64,000 bases of DNA, from the NCBI GenBank assembly GCA_003427395.1, contig BFEA01000039.1:2941907-3005906 (forward strand), given 5' to 3'. The stretch's first letter is position 1; every line of letters starts with the position of its first letter. Below are positions 33,101-45,604 of this stretch, one piece after another. The notes below the pieces were generated by a model. It made no database searches, was not told the origin of the DNA, and saw only the letters and a program-made list of their open reading frames with translations. The stretch comes from Chara braunii (taxonomy: Eukaryota > Streptophyta > Charophyceae > Charales > Characeae). The translations under genes and the position numbers were made by a program.

Positions 33101-36100
33101 AACTTATGGAGACTCTCCCAGCCTTTGGTTGACCTAGTCAAAATCATACAATATAACCTTTCTCTCATCCTTCCCCCAGATGTAATCCCACAATCTGTTT
33201 TCAGTCAAACAACAAAAACTGAAACTGAATTTGCACAATCATTTTTTTACTTAGTCTGGATTGTGTCATGAAAGTCAAACTGAAAGTCAAAATAGGAAGA
33301 CACACAGTATACTCAGTCAAAGCATAACAAGGAGTATGCATATGGGCTATAACTGGGTTTATAGAAAGAAAACAATGATTATTTCTTAGTTTCCTGCCTC
33401 CAAAATTCTTCCTGAGTCTTGGCAGAGTTCCCGCAATCGGTGGGCTGACTCCCCACAGAGTCTTGCTACGGTCCTACAGGTTGCAATCCTGCCTGCAGCC
33501 TTCCTCTCAGAACAGGATTAAACTGAGAGTAAGAAAGATAGAATGAGGAAAGTTTGAGTCGCTCAGATACAAAAAGGGTGCGCTCAGACTCGCATGAGAA
33601 GGCCTTGTTATCTTCATGCATCTGAGGGGTCCGCAATGATGGTCAAAGTGCGCAGTAACATCGCCAAACTGAGGTCAAAGCGCCGAGCGTTAACCTCCTG
33701 ACGGCCCTCCAAATTGCAGCAATGTGCCCCTCTTTCGCAGTCTGACCACTTCCCTAAACCGTTGCGCCGTCTCCCCTTACCACAGCTTGTTTGCAGAGTG
33801 TGGTCACCATCCAAATCACAGTGCTTCAACATCCAACCACAACTGCCGTAGCGTAGTCCAAAAAGTTATATTCGACTAGGTACATCCTTTGCTCTATCCG
33901 AATCTGACCTGCACTAGCATTCAAGCCCAGCGGCTCACTCCTCACGTTACTCTGTCTGACAGGCTGAGCGTTACGTCGTCCAGCAAGTAAGTCTGCCACC
34001 CTCGTGGTTGACCCGCTGCGTCTACCACTCCAATGAGATAGGCAGCATATGGCCAGCATGAATATCTTCGACTCTCGTCCTATATCAACCGGTCGGCCAC
34101 TGACAGTAGGACTATAGTGTCGTGCAGAGTTCAGATAAAATAACAGTTTGTCATAATGACCGAGACGCCGGGTGACTGCAACCCGAGCAGGCCAAACGTA
34201 GCAATCCGTAACAGCAGTCTATCGCATTAGTCCTCCCTTAGCACAACGCCCCTCCCTAACAGGCTGTTGGCCCCTGACATGTACAGCCGTAGTGCCTCGG
34301 ACACAGCGGCAGCGACTTTGTGGCCAGCTTTATCAGTCAATCCTTTGGTGTCACCGCGACTGCAACCCAAGCCTTCGGTGGGACCTTCAACTCCCTCTCC
34401 TAATTTTTATAACTTCACTCCACTACTTCGCCCCCATCTTCCATAGAATCATGAAGGAGCCCTTAATTTGTCAAACCTGGCCTTCCTACTAACTAGCCTT
34501 CCAATAGTCTTTCTGTTAAACTGACCAGGAGGTGAGACCTCGATGTAGCTACTCCACAAGCAAAAATCTCACCCGTTACCAGAACTAGCCATCGAATCAC
34601 TCCACCGGCCTTAACACCAAGACGCCGAACTAGAATGTCACCGAAAGCATACTCTCTTCATCACCAACATTCGTGCGTAGAGCCCTTCCCTCTTACTTGG
34701 CGCTCAGTGCCCAGGCCTCTACTGCACAACTGCCAGCAGCTTACAAGTTGGCAGTGCATCGCGCTGACTTCATTCGAATTCCCCATCAGAAGCGGTGGGG
34801 CGCAACATTCGAGTAAAAGAGAGTCAGATAGCAGGTAGGGAATGTGACTGGCATCAGTAGGTAAGTATCACTTCCCCTCACGATCGCACAGGTGCACACC
34901 TCTCCCTACTTGTGCAAAACGAGAATGAATCTTCCGTTAGAACCCGGAAGGATTCATTTCTCTTTTCAACCTCCCCCCCCCTTCTCGCGCGCAACTATTA
35001 ACTTTTATATCGGCCAAGCCATTGACCCATTGCAAAAATTAACTCCTCCATCCTATTCGCAGGGCCCTGAAACCTTCGAATTGAATCTTCGATCGCCCGT
35101 TTTCGTGATGAAACGGGCGAGATCCACTATCTTTTAGGCCTCTCTTCTTCCTACTCCATCTTCGTTGCACCTCCGCGCACAACCGTTTTCTCTTTGCTCC
35201 TATTCTACCAACCGATCTTCGAAACTAAGTCTACTGATGGATTCGCCTTCTCCCAAAACCCCAATATACATTCTTCCCCTGCTTACTTTCACTTACGACT
35301 GACTTCGACATACTCTCCCTCCTCTTTCCACTCCTTTCTTCCATAGCTGCTCGCAACCTGTTTTCTTACTAACTTCCACTATACTCCCTTACTCATCTTT
35401 CGGAGTCCCACATCGTGGTCGCCCGATCCAAGAACCCCTGCTTCGTTCGTTGGTTCGCCCGATTCCATCAAGGATCGGGCGAAAACTTTGTTATTTATAT
35501 CACCATACTTCTTCGTTACTCCGCTATTGCTATACTCCCACACACTACTCTCTCCACTAACCTTCTAATATATTAACTTTCTACCCAAACTAACACCAGA
35601 TTCGGTTTTGCCATAGCCCAGAACCCCTACTTTAGCCCTTCTCCAGCCCGTTTCCGTATAGGATCGAATAAACTACGAACTCTCCCTCTCGCTATCGCCC
35701 TGTCCAGCTTCACCATTGCTCTTCTCGCTGTGAATGCACCTGGCGGGATCCACGTCCAGGTTCGACCAGTTTTTGCTGGCCTCATCTTCTCCCCTTTTGC
35801 CTGCTGCCCATCACCTTTCTGCCTCGCTACTCTGGTTCAGCGCTTGTCGCTTACCCCAGCTATCCCAAGGAGAACTTCGAAGGAGAACAACCACCAGACG
35901 GACTAATTAGTCTTCCGCCCCGATACTCACGTCCGACGAACAATTTGCACGGTAGCATCGTTGTGAGCCTTTACCTTGGCGCCTCTAGTACTGGTGTGAA
36001 ACTGCACTCTAACCCAGGCGCCACGCAGCGCTCTCGCGGTGATACAGGCAGTGGGACAGTGGTCTTCAAAAAATCGACGTTCGCTAAGAAGTGTGAATTG

Positions 36101-36835
36101 GTGTGTGTACCAATTCACCTGCTGAATCTACCAATCCCTCAATTGCATTCGCCTTGCTGAAGCATGTGGCGTACGCCCTGCGGCAAGGGCAATCCTAACT
36201 CCTTGTCGATGGGCGGACACCGGGCCTGCTGCGAAGCCGCAACATGAGCCTGGTCAAGCGGGTCCTAGCGCGGACCTTGGCGGGCACGCTCACAGTCAAC
36301 TCCTCATAGCAGATAGCGGAGGCGGACCGTGCGCCAGCAGCAACCCCCTCTGCCCAGATTTTCTCCTGTGCTGTGGGCCATAGCACCCACCGGCCCACAT
36401 GCGCATCGACCCGTCCGATCAGCACTTCAAAACGGTCGAATAAGGGACTCTTGCCAATTTCCCCGATACTTCGGAAACTCGAGTGGCTCCGCTAAAACAT
36501 CGCCTCCTCAAGGTCCTCGACGACCACCCGTGTCCGACCATCTAATATCTGAGCCAGACCCATCCGTCTCGACGTTGACCTCAGAATCAATCACTGAGCT
36601 AAAGACCTTAGAAAAGCAATAAAAGTAAATAAATAAATAAATAATAAAAACAAAAATGAACGCCCCACGCCCCACGCCCCGCGTCCCGCTGGTCCGCGAC
36701 GCCGCGCACACCTAGGCTGCGCCTGGTCGCGCCTCGTCGTCAATACCCCGCGCGTGCCGTCAGACAGTCGAGGCTGCACTGGCGTAACTTGTCGAAAACA
36801 CGCCAAATACCCTTGTAAGGATATTTGGTACGACA
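30107..36835 (+). mobile_element. Giant TGTCG...CGACA repeat, copy B (6729 bp, intact ends)
   Basis: Starts TGTCGAGCGCATCGG, ends GGTACGACA, flanked by CCGA on both sides (30103-30106 and 36836-36839), a perfect 4-bp target duplication. Collinear with copy A, but it lacks the nested TIR transposon and part of the dimeric repeat. No gag or pol coding. It includes a perfect 10-bp-stem hairpin at 36093-36118 (GTGAATTGGT/ACCAATTCAC) and the subterminal hairpin at 36803-36828. A solo LTR or a large non-autonomous LTR-type element is the simplest reading. Confidence 0.75.
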
Positions 36836-36839
36836 CCGA

Positions 36840-38622
36840 GATGCCCTGGTGCCATTGTTGGCCGTTACGAAGACCGGGACACAGCACAGTGGACGCCGGT
36901 ACCAACGAGTACCGCGCTTGGGAATCGTGTGACATTTTTTGAAATTGGAGTGGTCCACACCGTGGTCCGTCATGGACCAACGGACATCATCGTTTGTCCG
37001 CCTACCCCCATCTTCCCGTTTGGTCCCGTTTGGCCGTCCGCGACGGCCTCGGTGGTGATTTTCAGGGGGACCCTGGGCCGCGGCCCATGTAGAAACGGCC
37101 CTCCATCCCTTTCCAACCCGACCGAAAAGGGCCTGTGGGGTCTCCAAAACCTTTCCAAAACCTTTCCAGGCCTTCGCCGCAAAGCAGTTGGGTCCAACTC
37201 TAATTCCTGATTGGACTTGTTTGTGGAAAGATGCAGAAAATTGAGATTGATCTGCTTTTCCGTATCTCTGCGCAAAACACATCCATATTCAGGAATCAAT
37301 CCAATCCTCTGTGCTGATGGGACCTGACCCGTGAAGTGTGCAAAACGGAGCTTGTATTTCCGCAAAAACATCAGAAGATGCACCCACCAGGGGTTCCGTC
37401 TTTTTCACGTTCTGTGAGTGGTGTGGCGACGCCCTTGACTCAGCGAGGCGGACGGACTGCATGCCTCAGATTTGGTGGTGTGGTTGCACTCGTCGCACTC
37501 AAGTGATCTCGGAAAAGAAAAAAAGAAAAGTGACCACGGGTCTCTGCCCGCCGATCATCGTAATCCAAGGCGCGCTCCCGAGCCAATCGAGGGACGCAGA
37601 AGGGTTGCGCAATTTCGTCCGTGCTGAGGCGCAAGGGGAAAAAACAGTCCGCCGGGAGACTGTCGACGGGGAGAGCAGGTCGCGCAACGGGGGTTGCGGA
37701 AGGCGTAGCAGGGGGAGAGGGCAGAGGACAGAGGGCAGACTGACGAAGCGTGAGGCAGACTGACGAAGCGTGAGACCCTCTCCCCTCCGGGGGAGAGGGG
37801 ACGGCGAGGGAAAGGGAGGAGAGGCGAGGGGAAGCGCACAGGGCAGGCGAGCGAGCGGGCTCTAACGAGAGGCAGGTGAGCGGGAATTGTGGGACATGGG
37901 TGTGGTGGACTCACAGGTTTCATTTCCCGCCGAGCGGGTGTTTGTGATGAGATACGTTTGTACGTCGAACAGGCCGTGCGGTGCCAAAGTTCATTCAGGA
38001 AACAGAGTACGGAGGGGGAGGGGGGAGGGGAAGGGGAAAGGCAGTCGTGGTGGCGTAGTCGAAGTGAGAGGAGCAAAGAAGTGGAAGGTGGGCAGGGAAG
38101 GAGAGCGAGAGAGGAGGATATACAAGGAAGGAACGAGACGAAGGAAAAGCATCACTGTCAGATGCTAGGCGATCAATCTTTCGGCCTCACGAACGCCCCG
38201 CCGCTCGGTCTTTCACCTTCACGAGTTCCCGGCTTTTCTGTTTGGAACGTGTACACGATCAAGGCGGCATCATCACTCGTTCAAGTGAGACAATTAACTT
38301 CGTGCTGCTACGGCTTTTGCTATGTGGCGGCAATCTCTGTAGCAGGTAAACTATTTCTCCCTTCCTCTTTTTGTTTCCTGTGCGTCCTCCGACCTTTTCC
38401 TGTCGTATTTATCCTCTCCCCGCCCTTCACTCTCTCTCTTTCTCTCTCTCATCTGCTGACATGCAGGTTATCTTCTTCGATCTGTCCTCTCGCCCTCCCT
38501 CCTCCGCTATCTCTTTCTCCCCCTCTCTTCCCCCCATCCCTCTCTCTTTTATGTCTTATCTCCTTCCCCCTCTCCCTTCCCTGTATCTCTGTCTATATGT
38601 TCTCTCTGTCTATATGAATCTA

Positions 38623-38624
<2 letters not shown>
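36840..38624. other. Intergenic, low-complexity ORFs only
   Basis: No gene is recognised. It contains a 20-bp tandem duplication near 37743-37772 (GAGGCAGACTGACGAAGCGT) and a hairpin at 37776-37799 (10-bp stem CCCTCTCCCC). Open frames here are Ser/Pro- or Gly/Arg-rich and overlap on both strands. Confidence 0.45.

Positions 38625-38704
<80 letters not shown>
38625..38704. repeat. (TC)n microsatellite
   Basis: About 80 bp of uninterrupted TC. Confidence 0.98.
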
Positions 38705-38708
<4 letters not shown>

Positions 38709-39429
38709 CCTCTCTCTCTCTCTGCGTTTCTCGGTTTTACTACTTTATCCATTATGGAACAGCTCACAGCACCAACCGAATCACTGTTTTTCTCAAATAT
38801 TTCCTACTACAGTTTTCGAACGAGTCCTCCGTTTTGCTTGTCCTCGTACCATCGTCCAACGAATAGAAAGCGTGGGCATTGTTGCCTTATCGAGATCGAA
38901 ATTTCAGGCCAGATGTAGCTAAAATGATGATGCCGTCTGTTCGTGAGTAGACGGTAGGTGACGTTTCACTGTCCCTTTTCTCAGACTGGTCGGAATGTTG
39001 GGTGGTGCCGTAAGGCGAATCTGGGGAGAAGCCCCCTGAGGAGTGCCAGGAGCGCAGCCTGGTCGAGACGCGTTCGGGGAATTTGCGAGTTTTCAACTGA
39101 GAACTATACATGCGGAGAAGTATTGAAATATCTTGTCGATGCGTGTGCGAGAAGCAGTCTATGGCCACTGTTTTTCACTATTCTTCTTCCTCCTCCTTTA
39201 CGTATTGGTTGTACCAAAACGCACTCAATTTGCATGTATATCCCATCTTGTGGGTTGTGCGAATACACACTCAATTCGCATATACATCCCAAGAGAAGCA
39301 AATCTCTATCCCTCGTTCTATTTTTTTTTTATTGGGGGAAACGATAAACTCTTTAATTCATGTCTATATTTAAAACCCGTATTTATAGTTCGAGCACAAG
39401 GAGATTTATCATCGCTTCTTTTTTTGTTA

Positions 39430-39780
39430 GTGGAGTAAGCGCTTTCTATGCACAGAGCTACTCTCTCTCTCTCTCTCTTCTCCCTCTCTCTGCCTTGCCT
39501 TGTTCTACCCGATCTTGTCAGTGGAGTAAGCGTTTCTATGCACAGAGCTACTCTCTCTCGCTGTCTGTCTTTTCCTTGCCCGATCTTGTCAGTGGAGTAA
39601 GCGCTTTCTATGCACAGAGCTACTCTCTCTCTCTCTGCGTTTTTTTGCCTTGGTCTACTCGATCTTGTCAGTGGAGTAAGCGCTTTCGATGCACAGGGCT
39701 ACTCTCTCTCTCTCTCTCTGTCTGTCTGTCTCTGTGTCTGTCTTTTGCTTGCCTTGTTCTACCCGATCTCTATGTTTTCG
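39430..39780. repeat. ~71-91-bp tandem repeat with TC tracts
   Basis: TGGAGTAAGCGCTTTCTATG occurs at 39431, 39522 (variant), 39593 and 39672 (variant). Each copy is followed by CACAG(A/G)GCTACTCTCTC. Spacing varies with TC-tract length. Confidence 0.9.
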
Positions 39781-40282
39781 CAGTAACACCACAGCCTGGA
39801 AACTATGCTTTCAAACGTCCCTTTTTATCTCAGGGAGGAGGAGCGCAGTTTTGAATACTGCCTATCTCTGTGTGCGCGTGGCTTTGGATATTTCCTCTCT
39901 GTGCCGGCTTGTTTTTTTTGTTTTTTTTTTGTATTTCCCCTCCTTTGCGCGCGCGTTTCTGTATGTTTCCCATCTCTGAGCGCGCGTTCCTTCTCACTTC
40001 TCTATTGTCTAATCTTTTCCCTGCGGAACTGTCGCTACATTTATGTCTTGCCGTAGCGCGATTGAAAAGGTGCCTGGGTCTCCGCTGTCTGATCGTCATC
40101 TTCGTTTTTCTCTTGGGCGCATTCCCTCTTTGAGGTTTCCTTCTTTAGACGCGTTCCTCTCCTTAGCTCTCTGACTCGCTCTGACACAGCCACAAACTAC
40201 CTCCCTTCCGCTCTTGTGTTCCTCGAACCCTTTTCTCGTCTCCGCTCCCTTCTCGTCTTATCTGTGCCCTGTTCGCTTGTTG

Positions 40283-40725
40283 TCGGGATCGCGGCGAACG
40301 ATTAGCAGAGGATAGGAGATCGGTTGCGGCTGGGGGTCGGGATCGGGGCGAACGATTAGAGGAGAGGGGCACGTCGAATCAGAAACAAGGGGTGGGGAAC
40401 GCTGCAGGCGAACAGCGAATGTCGTCATATTTTGAAGGGGTGGGGAACGCTGCAGGCGAACAGCGAATGTCGTCATATTTTGCTTCCCGTGCCAGTAGTA
40501 TCTTCTACGTATCGTCTTCGTAAGCTGATATTCGTAATCGAGATCGGTTGATAATATACTTGGACTGGCAAGCAGCTTGACGCGGAGAGGAACTGTTCGT
40601 TCATGATGGTAAGAAGTTAGTTTGTCGGATGGGAGTCAGATTGTCGTAAAGAGGGAAGCGCATGATGGTGATATCAAATTCGGAAGTGTTGCAATGGCGC
40701 GGAAGTGTTGCAATGGCGCTGAAAA
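40283..40725. repeat. Cluster of short tandem duplications
   Basis: There are three separate duplications. GTCGGGATCG(C/G)GGCGAACGA occurs twice, about 54 bp apart. TGGGGAACGCTGCAGGCGAA occurs at 40393 and 40441 (48 bp). CGGAAGTGTTGCAATGGCGC is repeated head to tail near 40680-40720. Confidence 0.85.
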
Positions 40726-40788
40726 CGTGCGAAAGTGACAAGAGAGCTGAGGACTTGACCCTGTTATTGCGCCCAACGGGATGACGTT

Positions 40789-40789
40789 T

Positions 40790-40843
<54 letters not shown>
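40789..40843. repeat. (ATG)n microsatellite
   Basis: About 55 bp of ATG/TGA trinucleotide repeat. The poly-Met and poly-His frames over it are artefacts. Confidence 0.98.
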
Positions 40844-40844
<1 letters not shown>

Positions 40845-41057
40845 CGTGGATGGGCGTTGGAGCGCGAGTTGTAAAGTGCAGTAGGCCGTGGGTATCTCAC
40901 TGTGTTCCAAATATTACTGTATTTGCAGGGGATCCTTGGAATGACAGCCAGATCCTTTCCTGACGTTTTCACCGGTACACATCTACAATGTACTTTCAGG
41001 ATGACATTATTGTGCAGCGCTTTCAACACTGCAACGAGAAGGGATGCGCGCGTGAAG

Positions 41058-41061
<4 letters not shown>

Positions 41062-41091
<30 letters not shown>
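41062..41091. repeat. Poly(G) tract of 30
   Basis: Thirty consecutive G, shortly before an N gap. A likely sequencing or assembly breakpoint. Confidence 0.95.
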
Positions 41092-41092
<1 letters not shown>

Positions 41093-41117
41093 AGAGGGGG
41101 GTATTTGCTCCCCCCTC

Positions 41118-41603
41118 NNNNNNNNNNNNNNNNNNNNNNNNNNNNNNNNNNNNNNNNNNNNNNNNNNNNNNNNNNNNNNNNNNNNNNNNNNNNNNNNNNN
41201 NNNNNNNNNNNNNNNNNNNNNNNNNNNNNNNNNNNNNNNNNNNNNNNNNNNNNNNNNNNNNNNNNNNNNNNNNNNNNNNNNNNNNNNNNNNNNNNNNNNN
41301 NNNNNNNNNNNNNNNNNNNNNNNNNNNNNNNNNNNNNNNNNNNNNNNNNNNNNNNNNNNNNNNNNNNNNNNNNNNNNNNNNNNNNNNNNNNNNNNNNNNN
41401 NNNNNNNNNNNNNNNNNNNNNNNNNNNNNNNNNNNNNNNNNNNNNNNNNNNNNNNNNNNNNNNNNNNNNNNNNNNNNNNNNNNNNNNNNNNNNNNNNNNN
41501 NNNNNNNNNNNNNNNNNNNNNNNNNNNNNNNNNNNNNNNNNNNNNNNNNNNNNNNNNNNNNNNNNNNNNNNNNNNNNNNNNNNNNNNNNNNNNNNNNNNN
41601 NNN
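41118..41603. other. Assembly gap (N)
   Basis: 486 N between a poly(G) tract and a (GA)n tract. Confidence 0.95.

Positions 41604-41683
<80 letters not shown>
41604..41683. repeat. (GA)n microsatellite
   Basis: 80 bp of GA directly after the gap. Confidence 0.98.
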
Positions 41684-41686
<3 letters not shown>

Positions 41687-41688
41687 TT

Positions 41689-41950
41689 ACATCGCCGCAA
41701 GAAACCGCGCCCGGTTTTGCGGGGACGCGCGGCACACTGCTTGTTTGTTAAGGAGAAAAACCATTTTCCATGACACTGTGATGCGGAATGAGAGACACTG
41801 TGAGGCGGAATGAGAGAGAGAGAGAGAGTGAGAGAGTAATGGACATCGCCGCAAGACACCGCTCCCGGTTTTGCGGGGACGCGCGGCACACGGCTTGTTT
41901 GTTGAGGAGAAAAAACATTTCCCATGACACTGTGAGGCGGAATGAGGGAG
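41689..41950. repeat. ~154-bp tandem duplication
   Basis: ATCGCCGCAAGA begins units at 41691 and 41845. Both contain CCCGGTTTTGCGGGGACGCG and end in GA-rich sequence. The left copy borders the (GA)n tract, so more units may lie in the gap. Confidence 0.85.
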
Positions 41951-41989
41951 CGCACGAGGCTGCTACACGGGGCTTGGCCGTGCTTTGTG

Positions 41990-43441
41990 GATCGGGAGGG
42001 GGCACTTGAAAGGCAGATCATTGTGTGTGTTGGGGGGGGGACGAGGGCGGACCACTACGGTCCGCTCTATGTTATACAGTAATTTAGTTTTCCTTGCACA
42101 AGGCAATTACCCAGAATGTTTCAATCGCTTCTCTTCTCTCCCGGGGCCTCGCTCTACCACTCGCCAAATGGTCAAATGATAACCATTTAGCTTGCCGCTA
42201 GCACATGGGAAGGTCGCCGTAATTTGTCTTTTGTAAATGTGGTGAGTGGTGCGGCGAGGCCCCTTCTTGCTGTGTTACTGGAGTAGAAGGCGATCACCAT
42301 TAGACTGGAGGTAAACAGTAATCTGGTAGGCGCTAGAAACGTAGAGGCGTAATGCATGAGTTTGCTAGTATCGCCAAGGCGGTGGAGGGGATGGTGGGGC
42401 GAAGGTGATCACGCGGCAAGAGGGAACTAGAGAAACAACGGAATGTGACTGATGTGATTGATCAATCAGCAATTACGTAGCCGTTTCCTCCACCATCTCG
42501 GTCAAGGGTGCCCCGCCGAGGAACTTGCGCGAAAAGGTTATTGCTGTAAGCGCAGCTGGAAGCGAACTGAGAGCTGCGGAGACTGTACACCCTCCTCCCC
42601 CTACCCGCTCTTCTTCATCCCCTGCCCTTCACCTCGTCGTGCTCCACCTCCTTGTCCTCTGCCCCGTTCTCCTCCAACCGGTTCTCCCTACTCCCCCCTT
42701 CTCCTTACCCCCCTTGCTTCCTCAGCCCTTTGAGAGGGTGAAGGAAATGCGAAGGCGCAGGTGATGACTTGGCTCGAGGCGAGGAGAACATGAATCGGAC
42801 TGAACGACCTCTCGTCTGGACCGGGAACTGGGAAAAAGGGTGCAATGTGGAGATGGGAGGGGTTGGTTGGAGCGACGATGTTCATGCTAATTGTGCGCCA
42901 GGCCTGCAATGGAATTTATTGTACGGAAGGTGGAGAGCCAGGGACGGCCGATTTGCTACCTGTAGTAGGTGATCTTGCCAGTGTCCGAGGTGACTGGTTG
43001 ATTGGGAAAGCAGGAATTTTGGGGCTACCGTAGTAAAACATGCCCCTATGAAATTTCCGGCTTCTGCCCGAGTTTTATGATGATGGCCCTGTGGGGTGGT
43101 GAGCATTGTTGGCTGATAGGGCCATGGTGTTGTGACTCTAGAGCATGACTTTGGCTTGGTTTGAATTGCAACCTGACACCTGAGTTCCATCCATAAATGA
43201 TTGGTCTGTTTGGTTTTGTTGTTTCTTTTTGTGGCCAGGCATGTCCTCTGGTTTTACCTGGCCCGCGAGCGGACATCGTCTCGGACTGAACTGGTTGTAT
43301 AATGTGCGGGTTTGGCACTACCAGGTTCGGATTTGGCACGGGCGCGGGCGGTGGTGGTGCGTGGTCAACGACCGACTGACTGCTTGGAGGTCCAGCTGAA
43401 GTGCTTTGAACCGTTGGTTCCGTCGCTTTCCCGCAGCGGCT
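41990..43441. other. Upstream region of the legumain gene
   Basis: No other gene is recognised. It probably contains the promoter and 5' UTR. A GTATAATG at about 43296 is a weak TATA-like candidate some 145 bp before the ATG. Confidence 0.4.
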
Positions 43442-45100
43442 ATGGCCGGTCTGCAAGCAGACCCGCGGGCGCCGAGTGTCCTCCTTCCGGTCGTCTGCGC
43501 TCTGCTCCTCCTGGGTTTGGCATCATCAGCTTGTGCTCTGCGTGATCCATTCGGGGGGCTCAGATTGCCATCTGAGCGTGAGAGAGAGGGGGAAGTTAGT
43601 GGTGAGGAGGCAGAGGAGGAGGATGGGGCGATGGGGACGAGGTGGGCCATCCTTGTGGCTGGTTCGTCTGGGTACTGGAACTACCGGCATCAAGCAGACG
43701 TGTGCCACGCGTACCAGGTGCTCTCCAGAAATGGGCTGAAGGACGAGAACATCATCGTGTTCATGTACGACGATATCGTGTACCACGAGGAGAACCCTCG
43801 ACCGGGGACCATCATCAACTCGCCGAATGGGGTGAACGTGTACAAAGGGGTGCCCAAGGACTACACCGGGGGGGATGTGCGGGCCGACGTGTTTTTAAAT
43901 GTCCTTACGGGAAACAAGGAGGCCGTGAAGGGGATCGGCAGTGGAAAGGTGCTCTCAAGCGGACCCAACGATCACGTGTTCATTTACTACTCGGATCATG
44001 GAGGCCCTGGGGTTCTTGGAATGCCCGGCTCGCACTTTCTCTACGCCGACGATCTCAATGCGGCCATAAAGAAGATGCACCAGGCCGGCACTTTCAGGGA
44101 GATGGTGGTGTACTTGGAAGCGTGCGAAAGTGGCAGCATCTTTGAGGGCCTCTTGCGGCCGGAGTGGAACGTCTACGCGACGACTGCCTCGAACGCTTAC
44201 GAGAGCAGCTGGGGCACCTACTGTCCCTACTCGGATTCGCCGCCGCCACGAGGCTACGAGGTCTGTCTGGGAGATCTGTACAGCGTGGCGTGGATGGAGG
44301 ATTCTGAGAGTCGGGATCTCAGCAGAGAGACGCTTCTCGAGCAGTACCGTGTGGTGAAGAATCGCACGGCAAATGCGCCAGGGTACATGCTTGGGTCGCA
44401 TGTGATGCAGTACGGCAAAATGGACATCGACCTGGAAAAGTGCTCCTTGTACCTGGGTTCGGACCCCCAGTTAGCGACCACTGCGGGTGGCAAGTCGGCG
44501 TCCACTTCACTGTCGCCCTTTGACAATAATCAGAATGAAGAAGACGAGGGGGAGCAGACGTTGGCCGGCGGTGAGAGGAGGAGGTCATCCTACTCGATCA
44601 ACAACAACAAAGGTGGTGGTGCAGTTGCTCAGCGGGACGCTGAGCTGGTTCACCTCTGGGCAAAGTTCTCGAACTCTCTGGAAGGTTCCGCGAGGAAAGC
44701 CAAGGCCTTTGAAGAGCTGAACCAGATCACGTCCGAACGAGCTCACATCGATCGCTCGGTGACCTTAATTGGGTCCCTGCTCTTCGGTGTTGGTGGCTCC
44801 GACCAGGTTCTGAACGCTGTACGTGCGACTGGGCTGCCGCTTGTTGACGACTGGGACTGCCTGAAAGCGGCCGTTCGTGTGTTCGAAGCCAACTGCGGAC
44901 AGCTGACTACCTACGGAATGAAGCACATGCGTCGTTTTGCCAACATCTGTAACGAACAAGTCCCCATGCCAATGGTGGAGAAAGCGGCGGCTGCAGCCTG
45001 CATGGATTACCATCCACCTACTGTTCATCAAAGGGTGGTCAGCGCGTACCAGATCGTCGGAATGGGATTGGATGGAACCGGAAGATCATCATGGAATTGA
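43442..45100 (+). CDS. VPE: Legumain / vacuolar processing enzyme (asparaginyl endopeptidase), intronless
   Basis: 552 aa, start ATG 43442 (G at -3 and +4); the frame is open further upstream but lacks an earlier ATG. Residues 1-31 form a signal peptide ([15 protein letters not shown] core). The C13 peptidase domain follows at about 68-340, with catalytic Asn in [14 protein letters not shown] (N80), His in [15 protein letters not shown] (H186) and Cys in [13 protein letters not shown] (C228). Arg82 is the expected S1-pocket residue. SHVMQYG marks the end of the catalytic domain. A low-complexity linker (about 350-397, Asn/Glu then Arg/Ser/Gly rich) leads to the C-terminal LSAM-type prodomain with [12 protein letters not shown] and [14 protein letters not shown]. 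The enzyme cleaves after Asn/Asp in the lytic vacuole and self-activates by removing the prodomain. Plant family members are usually about 480-500 aa with several introns; this one is longer, from the linker and N-terminus, and has no intron. No frameshift or stop. Confidence 0.97.
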   Translation: MAGLQADPRAPSVLLPVVCALLLLGLASSACALRDPFGGLRLPSEREREGEVSGEEAEEEDGAMGTRWAILVAGSSGYWNYRHQADVCHAYQVLSRNGLKDENIIVFMYDDIVYHEENPRPGTIINSPNGVNVYKGVPKDYTGGDVRADVFLNVLTGNKEAVKGIGSGKVLSSGPNDHVFIYYSDHGGPGVLGMPGSHFLYADDLNAAIKKMHQAGTFREMVVYLEACESGSIFEGLLRPEWNVYATTASNAYESSWGTYCPYSDSPPPRGYEVCLGDLYSVAWMEDSESRDLSRETLLEQYRVVKNRTANAPGYMLGSHVMQYGKMDIDLEKCSLYLGSDPQLATTAGGKSASTSLSPFDNNQNEEDEGEQTLAGGERRRSSYSINNNKGGGAVAQRDAELVHLWAKFSNSLEGSARKAKAFEELNQITSERAHIDRSVTLIGSLLFGVGGSDQVLNAVRATGLPLVDDWDCLKAAVRVFEANCGQLTTYGMKHMRRFANICNEQVPMPMVEKAAAAACMDYHPPTVHQRVVSAYQIVGMGLDGTGRSSWN

Positions 45101-45604
45101 TAATTGGCTTGACTTGCTCCTATTCCTTTGTTTTTTTCCAAATGCCAACCAAGATGGCTACCACTGTAGTACCTTCCTTGGTTGTAGTCACTCTTCCTGT
45201 TTGTAAGCTTCGAAGATTGGGAATTTAAATCAGGGCCGAGGGACTAGATTGAATCCAACAACGAGCGAATGATGCTGGATTATGACGGTTGGTTAGGCTG
45301 ATTAGGAGCTACATATCTCCTCCTTCGTGGACAAGACGGGACGTGGAGCACCAGGACATGATCACAATCTTCGTTCTTGTTGATTGAAGTTCATCTGACC
45401 ATGAGCCGATCGCTGGGGGGTTGCTCGGGGAACAAGATGGATAGATAGATGACTGCAGGAGTTGGCTGCCAGGTTGGTTTGTCTGCCAGTACCTGTAGGT
45501 AGGTAGGTAGGTAGGCAGATGTATACTGGGTTGTGTCGGTGGTTGGTGTGAAGTTAAAAAAATGGGTCTTGTCTGGGCGTCACTTGTTGAGTGAGTGACG
45601 GTTC

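Noticed and set aside
18876-36835. Copies A and B as the two LTRs of one element
   Set aside because: Each has its own flanking 4-bp duplication, and the 2 kb between them holds no primer-binding site, gag or pol.
37555-38617. Ser/Pro-rich and Arg/Gly-rich ORFs on both strands (173 and 242 codons)
   Set aside because: Low-complexity composition driven by purine/pyrimidine tracts; overlapping frames on both strands are equally open.
40902-42021. ORFs of 222-320 codons around 41118-41603
   Set aside because: Made of N, poly(G), and (GA)n read as Glu-Arg or Leu-Ser repeats.
43406-43441. Twelve-codon N-terminal extension of legumain
   Set aside because: It would start at TTG; the ATG at 43442 has better context and gives a proper signal peptide.
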